Shown in pieces: positions 39,793 to 43,798 of a DNA stretch of 43,798 bases. Within the stretch, counting starts at the first letter, position 1. Each line of letters begins with the position of its first letter. The position numbers and the translations under genes are program-made. A model generated the notes under the pieces. The model was not told the origin of the DNA and made no database searches. It saw nothing but the letters and a program-made list of their open reading frames with translations. This DNA is from an uncultured Eubacteriales bacterium. Its GTDB lineage: Bacteria; Bacillota; Clostridia; Oscillospirales; Oscillospiraceae. The stretch lies in NCBI GenBank assembly GCA_900544975.1, contig UQXI01000027.1, positions 1 to 43,798 on the forward strand. The letters run 5' to 3'.

Positions 39793-40743
39793 TCATGTCT
39801 CCGGCGGGGCGTTGTGCGGAGTGTCCTTCTGAGGCCGGGCGGCTTTGGCCTTCCGGTGGCGGCGCACGAGGAAGCAGCACAGGAACACCAGCAGCCCCAG
39901 AGGAATCCAGTAGGGCAATCCGGTCACCAGGAAAATCAGGCAATTCAGAAGCACGCGCCCCAAAATCTGAAGGTTTTCCCAGAATCCGGTGGAGATTCTC
40001 TCCCAGGTGGACTGCTCTTGGACCGGGGTCAGCTTTTGCACTTCCTCAATGGTGAGGTACACTGTGCTGTAGGAGACCAGGCTGTCGTAGAGCTTCAGCT
40101 GAGAGGCGGCGCTTTCCAGTTCATAGCGTACGTCGGTGAGCCGGGCTTCGATGGTCAGCAGATCCTCCATGGTTTCCGCCTTTGCCATCAGCTCCAGCAG
40201 CCGGTCCCGCTGGGTTTCCAGGGCTTTTTTCCGGCTCTCCGTGTCTGCATAGGTGAGGGTGACGTCTTCGGCAGACTCCCGAGAGGAGATGACATTGGAG
40301 ATTTCTGCAATCTGAGAGGTGAAGGCGGCAAGCTGATCGGCTGGAATCCGGATGACCAGCTCGGACCGGCGGCTGCCGGAGTCCCGGTAGCTGCTTCCGT
40401 AGTAGGTCTCCTGATTTTCTACGTAGCCGCCCAGCTGAGAGATGCGGCTGGTGACGCCTTCCGTCAGGCTGGAGAAATCCTCGGTTTCGGCGGTGATCCA
40501 TGCGGTCTTCACCAGCTTGCGGTTGGTAGCTACCTCAGGTGTGGCCGAGGCGACTTCGGGGCTTGCTTCCGTGGACATGGTTCCATTGGATGCGGGGAGG
40601 GCCAGGTCGCCGACCGCTTCCTGGGCAAATGCGGGCGTTTCCCAGGCGTCCTCTGCCAGAGATTTGGATGTGTTGCTGCTGCATCCGGCCAGAAGGGTTA
40701 GAGCCAGGAGCAGGGCCAGGATACCAAATGGGGTTCGTTTCAT
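39793..40743 (-). CDS. DUF4349 lipoprotein
   Basis: 316 residues. Lipoprotein signal MKRTPFGILALLLALTLLAGC (Cys21), a disordered linker, then a DUF4349 domain: KLVKTAWITAETEDFSSLTEGVTSRISQLGGYVENQETYY, ELVIRIPADQLAAFTSQIAEISNVISSRESAEDVTLTYADTESRKKALETQRDRL (coiled coil), EDLLTIEARLTDVRYELESAASQLKLYDSLVSYSTVYLTIEEV. A C-terminal membrane helix (about 265-295) with a basic tail (VRRHRKAKAARPQK) follows. The ATG at 40743 follows AGGAGGA. Anchored by lipid at one end and a helix at the other. Role unknown; the same strand and close spacing link it to the DUF421 pair. Confidence 0.85.
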   Translation of the reverse strand: MKRTPFGILALLLALTLLAGCSSNTSKSLAEDAWETPAFAQEAVGDLALPASNGTMSTEASPEVASATPEVATNRKLVKTAWITAETEDFSSLTEGVTSRISQLGGYVENQETYYGSSYRDSGSRRSELVIRIPADQLAAFTSQIAEISNVISSRESAEDVTLTYADTESRKKALETQRDRLLELMAKAETMEDLLTIEARLTDVRYELESAASQLKLYDSLVSYSTVYLTIEEVQKLTPVQEQSTWERISTGFWENLQILGRVLLNCLIFLVTGLPYWIPLGLLVFLCCFLVRRHRKAKAARPQKDTPHNAPPET

Positions 40744-40887
40744 GGTGATTCCTCCTGTTCGTTGATGGTTCTCATATAATAAGACGGAAACGGGAGGACG
40801 TTGTTGTGCCGAAACAGAAGTTTTTTCCCTTAGGTCAAGGAGCGAAGAGGAAATTGTCGCTGCCCAGATTGGTTGCACCTTCTCACC

Positions 40888-40915
40888 TTGATTGTGGGAA
40901 AAAAACTGGTATAAT
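40888..40915 (+). promoter_or_regulatory. Promoter of the 40982 regulator
   Basis: TTGATT (40888-40893), 16 bp, TATAAT (40910-40915), extended -10 TG at 40907-40908. Confidence 0.7.
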
Positions 40916-40981
40916 GGAACTGCGGCTTCTGGAAGGGAGCTGAGAAAACCGAGGGAAATTGAAGGAGAACAGAAACGAAAT

Positions 40982-42079
40982 ATGAGAATGAAAGTGGGGC
41001 AAGAGCCCTGTATTTTATACGAGACAATCGAACTCCTCTATGCCTACATCAACGGAATCCCGGCTGAGCGGCTCACCAAAGAGGCGCCTTACTGCATCCC
41101 AGCTCCGGAAGTGGCCCGCATGATGAGCGAGGCCTGCGCAGGCATCGATGCGCAGGATCCGGATTTTTGCCGGTTCTTTGTCCAACATGCCATGGATGAG
41201 CACAGTCAATTCACCTGCCTGGCTTCCTGCATGGTGTATTGGTTTATTCACCTGGATGTGACCGATATGACGGCGCAAATGGATCGCATGTGTGCCAATT
41301 GGGAGCGGATACGCCGCCAGCCCTTTACCATCAAGGCCATCACCCGATTTGCGCTGGATATTGAGACCCTGCCTGGGGGAAGGACCGTGTCTCTGGCTGA
41401 GGAGCTGAAAAAGCTACCGGTGACGGAGGACTTTTTCCTGATCCTACTGGAGACGTTTTCCGATTACACCTATCAGATGAGCCGCTTACGGGACTTGATT
41501 TGGCCCACCGCTCAGCGGCTGCAGGGGTTGCTGGAGCCATTCGTCGCCCAGGCAGAGCCCTTGCGGGAGGCCTGGAACCGCTTTTTTGAGGAGACCTCAG
41601 CAGAGGACTTTGTAGTCGAACGGACCGGGACCATTCCGGAACGGCCCTTTGACCAGGCGGGCATCACCTTGCGGTATTTGGGAGCCCGCTACGCAGTGGG
41701 TCATCTGGACCCGGAGAAGAACAGCTTTTTTATGCACATAGGAGTGGGGGTGCAACCGGCCCTGCAACAGGTCTGTGAGCTGGGCGGCCTCAATGAGCGG
41801 GAGCTGTCTTCCCTCCGCCTGCTGGGAGACAAGGGCCGCTCTGAAATGGTTCAGGCTCTGATGGGGAAGACCATGTCCATGCAGGAATTGGCCACCCATC
41901 TGGGCCTGAATCCGGGCACCGTCTTCCGCAATCTGAACAGCCTGACCAATGCGAAACTTCTCACCAAAGAGATCCGAGGCGACCAGTACTATTACCGAAC
42001 CAATTTCCCCTTCATTCAGGCCATTTTCCAGCATGTGCTGGACTTCTACCAAAAGGGGGACCCGATTCGCCCGGGTTGA
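40982..42079 (+). CDS. Regulator with C-terminal ArsR-like winged helix (paralogue of 8592 gene)
   Basis: 365 residues from ATG 40982 (an ATG at 40988 is also possible; GGAG is 14 nt before the first, rather far). The C-terminal winged helix is LRLLGDKGRSEMVQALMGKTMSMQELATHLGLNPGTVFRNLNSLTNAKLLTKEIRGDQYYYRTN. The N-terminal 280 residues are helical and share general layout with the 8592-9725 protein: YLLYYFVNE/LLYAYINGI near the start, an HFNPFGTWSEWTP-like block before the HTH, and similar length. So it is a two-member family of likely one-component regulators. The stop is 23 bp before the truncated MITE copy. Targets unknown. Confidence 0.75.
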   Translation: MRMKVGQEPCILYETIELLYAYINGIPAERLTKEAPYCIPAPEVARMMSEACAGIDAQDPDFCRFFVQHAMDEHSQFTCLASCMVYWFIHLDVTDMTAQMDRMCANWERIRRQPFTIKAITRFALDIETLPGGRTVSLAEELKKLPVTEDFFLILLETFSDYTYQMSRLRDLIWPTAQRLQGLLEPFVAQAEPLREAWNRFFEETSAEDFVVERTGTIPERPFDQAGITLRYLGARYAVGHLDPEKNSFFMHIGVGVQPALQQVCELGGLNERELSSLRLLGDKGRSEMVQALMGKTMSMQELATHLGLNPGTVFRNLNSLTNAKLLTKEIRGDQYYYRTNFPFIQAIFQHVLDFYQKGDPIRPG

Positions 42080-42102
42080 GCTCCTTCCTGAACCACAGCC
42101 CG

Positions 42103-42496
42103 CCTGTGGTAGGCATTGCGAATTCGCCGAACATGGGAGAGAAATGCAAGATGTTTCTGCTGGGCGGACACGTGGGTCCGCCCCTACGGCGAATGAGGAA
42201 GAGGGGCAGAAATAGTCTGACATATTTTGTCATTTAAATGCCCATTTTTGGGCGGAAATAGAGTGCATTCTTGAAAAATACCGAAGAATTTATTCCTGCA
42301 CGATATTGGGATATCACCGTAGGGGCGGACCTATGTGTCCGCCCGTAGTAGGCACTGCGAATTCGCTGAACACGGAAGTGGAAACGCACTATGTTTCCAA
42401 TAAGCGGACACATAGGCCCGCCCCCACGGGATTGTGTTCCCTCAAGGGGCAATCTTACCCCACAATCCTCGGAATATGTTTGCGGTTGCAACGTAC
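42103..42496 (-). mobile_element. MITE-like element, truncated inverted copy
   Basis: Read on the minus strand from 42496 it follows the 28317-28828 element: terminal repeat GTACGTTGCAACCGCAAACA, continuing to GATTGCCCCTTGAGGGAACAC; then TGTCCGCTTATTGGAAACAT; GTGCCTACTACGGGCGGACA; GATATCCC; TTCTTCGGTATTTTT; CATTTAAATGACAAAAT; GTAGGGGCGGACCCACG; CAGAAACATCTTGC and TCTCCCATGTTCGGCGAATTCG. Similarity stops at about 42103, so the far terminal repeat is missing. Confidence 0.75.
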
Positions 42497-42568
42497 TACA
42501 CCTGCAAATGGGGATCTGGGCAAGCATATCGGAAGCCCGATGCGCCAACGGACTACAACCAAAAGAGA

Positions 42569-42663
42569 CTCGCACAAGCGGGATGCGACAGCATCCTTGC
42601 TTGGTGCGAGCCTTTGCATTTCTGCGATTCAACCACCGTGCACCAAGCTGGATGCACGGTGGT
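42569..42663. repeat. Two strong inverted repeats in the gap before the 42724 gene
   Basis: Hairpin 1 has CTCGCAC (42569-42575)/GTGCGAG (42604-42610) with inner AAGC/GCTT and GGATGC/GCATCC. Hairpin 2 is a perfect 11-bp ACCACCGTGCA (42632-42642)/TGCACGGTGGT (42653-42663). No gene is visible between 42497 and 42723. They may end the 42724 transcript. Confidence 0.6.
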
Positions 42664-42723
42664 GTGAGGGGCCGGTTTCTGGACCAATGGGCAGTCTCCT
42701 GCTTAAGGAGAGCAGGAAAACAA

Positions 42724-43029
42724 TCAGTCGGCGAAATCCTCTTCCGTGACAGATTCCAGGGATTCCCGGGCAGCTTCCACCGCTTCTTCTGCGGCTTCTA
42801 CTACGGTGTCGGCCACTTCTTCGGTCTTTTCGACCACATGCTCCACAGTCTCCTGGACGGCTTCGGCGGCGTCGGACAAGTGCTCCCCGCAGGAGCAGGT
42901 GTGATGACAGCCGCAGTGATCCCGCAGGCCCTGCAGCTTTGACAGGAATCTGTCTCCATAACGGGCAATGAGGACCACAGCGCCGGCAATGGCGGCCAGG
43001 GCGGCTGCGAATTTCCAAAGAGTTTTCAT
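42724..43029 (-). CDS. Small membrane protein with Cys/His cluster and helical tail
   Basis: 101 residues. A membrane helix at 5-23 (WKFAAALAAIAGAVVLIARY), a short basic stretch, then HCGCHHTCSCGEH (38-50): four Cys and four His in 13 residues, a likely metal-binding cluster. The rest is a charged amphipathic helix made of near-repeats (AAEAVQETVEHVVEKTEEVADTVVEAAEEAVEAARESLESV). The ATG at 43029 has GGAGG 8 nt upstream; an in-frame ATG at 43035 is too close. It has its own promoter. I recall similar small proteins in Clostridia (DUF6110-like) but cannot confirm. Function unknown; metal handling is a guess. Confidence 0.65.
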   Translation of the reverse strand: MKTLWKFAAALAAIAGAVVLIARYGDRFLSKLQGLRDHCGCHHTCSCGEHLSDAAEAVQETVEHVVEKTEEVADTVVEAAEEAVEAARESLESVTEEDFAD

Positions 43030-43068
43030 AGACATTCCTCCAAGCGTCTTGTTCATTGGCTGCTTTTT

Positions 43069-43097
43069 AGTATATCCGCTGTTTGCCGGTTTTGCAA
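43069..43097 (-). promoter_or_regulatory. Promoter of the Cys/His small protein
   Basis: Minus-strand TTGCAA (43092-43097), 17 bp, TATACT (43069-43074). Confidence 0.7.
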
Positions 43098-43099
43098 CT

Positions 43100-43627
43100 T
43101 CAAATTGAGACTTTTGTAACAAAATTCTCTTTTCGGGGTGCAGCCGCCGGGGGATTTGTGGCTGGATAGCCCAGAATGCAGTGGCCCACGCCGAGGTAAT
43201 CTCCAGTGACGCCCCATTTGGCCAGCAACGCTTTGCCCTCCGGGCTGTCGAATTCCTCCCGGGCACGGTGGATCCAGCAAGCGCCCAGGCCCAGGGATTG
43301 GGCGGCCAACAGCATATTCCCGATGACGAGACTTCCATCTTCCACGGCGGTGAAGGCCGAACGATCCGCCAGGACTGCCAGCACCACCGGCGCGCCATAG
43401 AAGGGGTGGGCTTCCGGATTGCCCAGCGCCCGGGCGTTCAGACGCTCCAGGGCGGCCACATCCTGGGGCCTGGTGAGGGCGACGATACGGCCTGCTTGTT
43501 TCCCACGGCCGTTGGCCGCATAGGTGCCTGCCAGGAGCACCTGATCCAATAGCTCCTCCGGTACCGGCCGGTCTAGATACTGCTTGCAGCTTCGCCGGTT
43601 CAGAATGGTTTGAATGACTTCATTCAT
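43100..43627 (-). CDS. Nitroreductase-family protein
   Basis: 175 residues of the FMN-dependent nitroreductase fold: NRRSCKQYLDRPVPEELLDQVLLAGTYAANGRGKQ (FMN-phosphate region RRSxxxY), APVVLAVLADRS, VEDGSLVIGNMLLAAQSLGLGACWIHRAREEF, GVTGDYLGVGHCILGYP. Such enzymes reduce nitro-aromatics, quinones or flavins with NAD(P)H; the physiological substrate cannot be told. The ATG at 43627 has GGAG upstream. It lies 27 nt downstream of birA, so the two are probably co-transcribed. Confidence 0.9.
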   Translation of the reverse strand: MNEVIQTILNRRSCKQYLDRPVPEELLDQVLLAGTYAANGRGKQAGRIVALTRPQDVAALERLNARALGNPEAHPFYGAPVVLAVLADRSAFTAVEDGSLVIGNMLLAAQSLGLGACWIHRAREEFDSPEGKALLAKWGVTGDYLGVGHCILGYPATNPPAAAPRKENFVTKVSI

Positions 43628-43654
43628 GAAACTTCTCCTTTCGATGCGACCTCA

Positions 43655-43798
43655 TTATACATATCCGTACATGCCCCGGACACTGACTTCGCCGGAGTGA
43701 ACGGCCTCGGGGCCCTGGCCGAAGTCCACCAGGAGCGCGCCCCAGCCGTCCACGTCCACCGCCTGGCCCCACCTGGTTTCCCCGGCCCGGCTGACACT
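43655..43798 (-). CDS. birA: Biotin--protein ligase BirA, C-terminal end (partial)
   Basis: The last 47 codons of a gene entering from the right edge. It reads GETRWGQAVDVDGWGALLVD, then FGQGPEAVHSGEVSVRGMYGYV and stop. The pattern 'G.A.dvd..GaLlV.......v.SGEVSVRGMYGYV' is the C-terminal domain of BirA-type biotin-[acetyl-CoA carboxylase] ligases in Clostridia, which attach biotin to carboxyl carrier proteins. The N-terminal and catalytic parts lie outside the window, so repressor ability (an N-terminal HTH) cannot be judged. Confidence 0.85.
   Translation of the reverse strand, partial: SVSRAGETRWGQAVDVDGWGALLVDFGQGPEAVHSGEVSVRGMYGYV

Noticed and set aside
42306..42942. Several plus-strand frames containing RRGGPMCPP-type peptides
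   Set aside because: They arise from the GTAGGGGCGGACC palindromes of the MITE-like element and lack ribosome binding sites and homology to each other as proteins.

Overview
This is a chromosomal stretch of a GC-rich member of the Bacillota, class Clostridia, most likely an Oscillospiraceae-type gut anaerobe of the Flavonifractor/Lawsonibacter/Oscillibacter kind. The reasons are the gene families present (formate-THF ligase, DUF421 with DUF4363, a DUF4349 lipoprotein, infC-rpmI-rplT, and a glmU-like/prs/pth/mfd block), the strong AGGAGG ribosome binding sites, and the many TTGACA/TATAAT promoters with 17-bp spacers and extended -10 TG motifs. The genus is an inference. No rRNA, CRISPR array or intact phage is present.

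Layout. 1-410: debris of a mobile element (a serine recombinase fragment butted against the tail of an unrelated gene). 670-2360: fhs. 2770-8450: a small membrane protein, a processive family 2 glycosyltransferase with a four-repeat operator-like site upstream, an OmpR/histidine kinase pair, and two paralogous exported 241-aa proteins. 8590-9725: a regulator with a C-terminal ArsR-like helix-turn-helix. 9970-12710: an FtsW/RodA protein, then infC-rpmI-rplT behind an attenuator-like leader; infC starts at ATC. 13040-18840: uvrA, a soluble histidine-kinase-like protein without the phosphoacceptor His, radC, and a frameshifted proC. 19440-20440: tRNA-Arg(CCG) and two lipoproteins. 20780-23716: a three-gene LytTR operon in which the sensor kinase appears to be split into two overlapping genes. 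24056-25933: a lipoprotein with an HEXXH motif. 25970-26220: a probable structured RNA. 26220-28150: a CmpB-like membrane protein and an M29 aminopeptidase.

28170-31050 is an AT-richer accessory island: a nested hairpin, a 512-bp MITE-like element with terminal inverted repeats of about 65 bp, and three tandem membrane-anchored exported proteins, one 5'-truncated. 31200-38590: uridine phosphorylase and a glmU-like/prs/pth/mfd block whose order resembles the Bacillus gcaD-prs-ctc-spoVC-mfd region. 38670-40743: DUF4363, DUF421 and DUF4349 genes, with the DUF421 start codon buried in a perfect 15-bp stem. 40982-42079: a second copy of the ArsR-like regulator family, followed by a truncated inverted copy of the MITE. 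42724-43798: a Cys/His-rich small membrane protein, a nitroreductase and the 3' end of birA.

Most notable are the split sensor kinase (one membrane protein has the RHD phosphoacceptor box but no ATPase; its overlapping neighbour has the ATPase but a degenerate box), the MITE-like family, the start-codon hairpin of DUF421, and the direct repeats before the glycosyltransferase. All function assignments come from reading motifs by eye; no database search was run.
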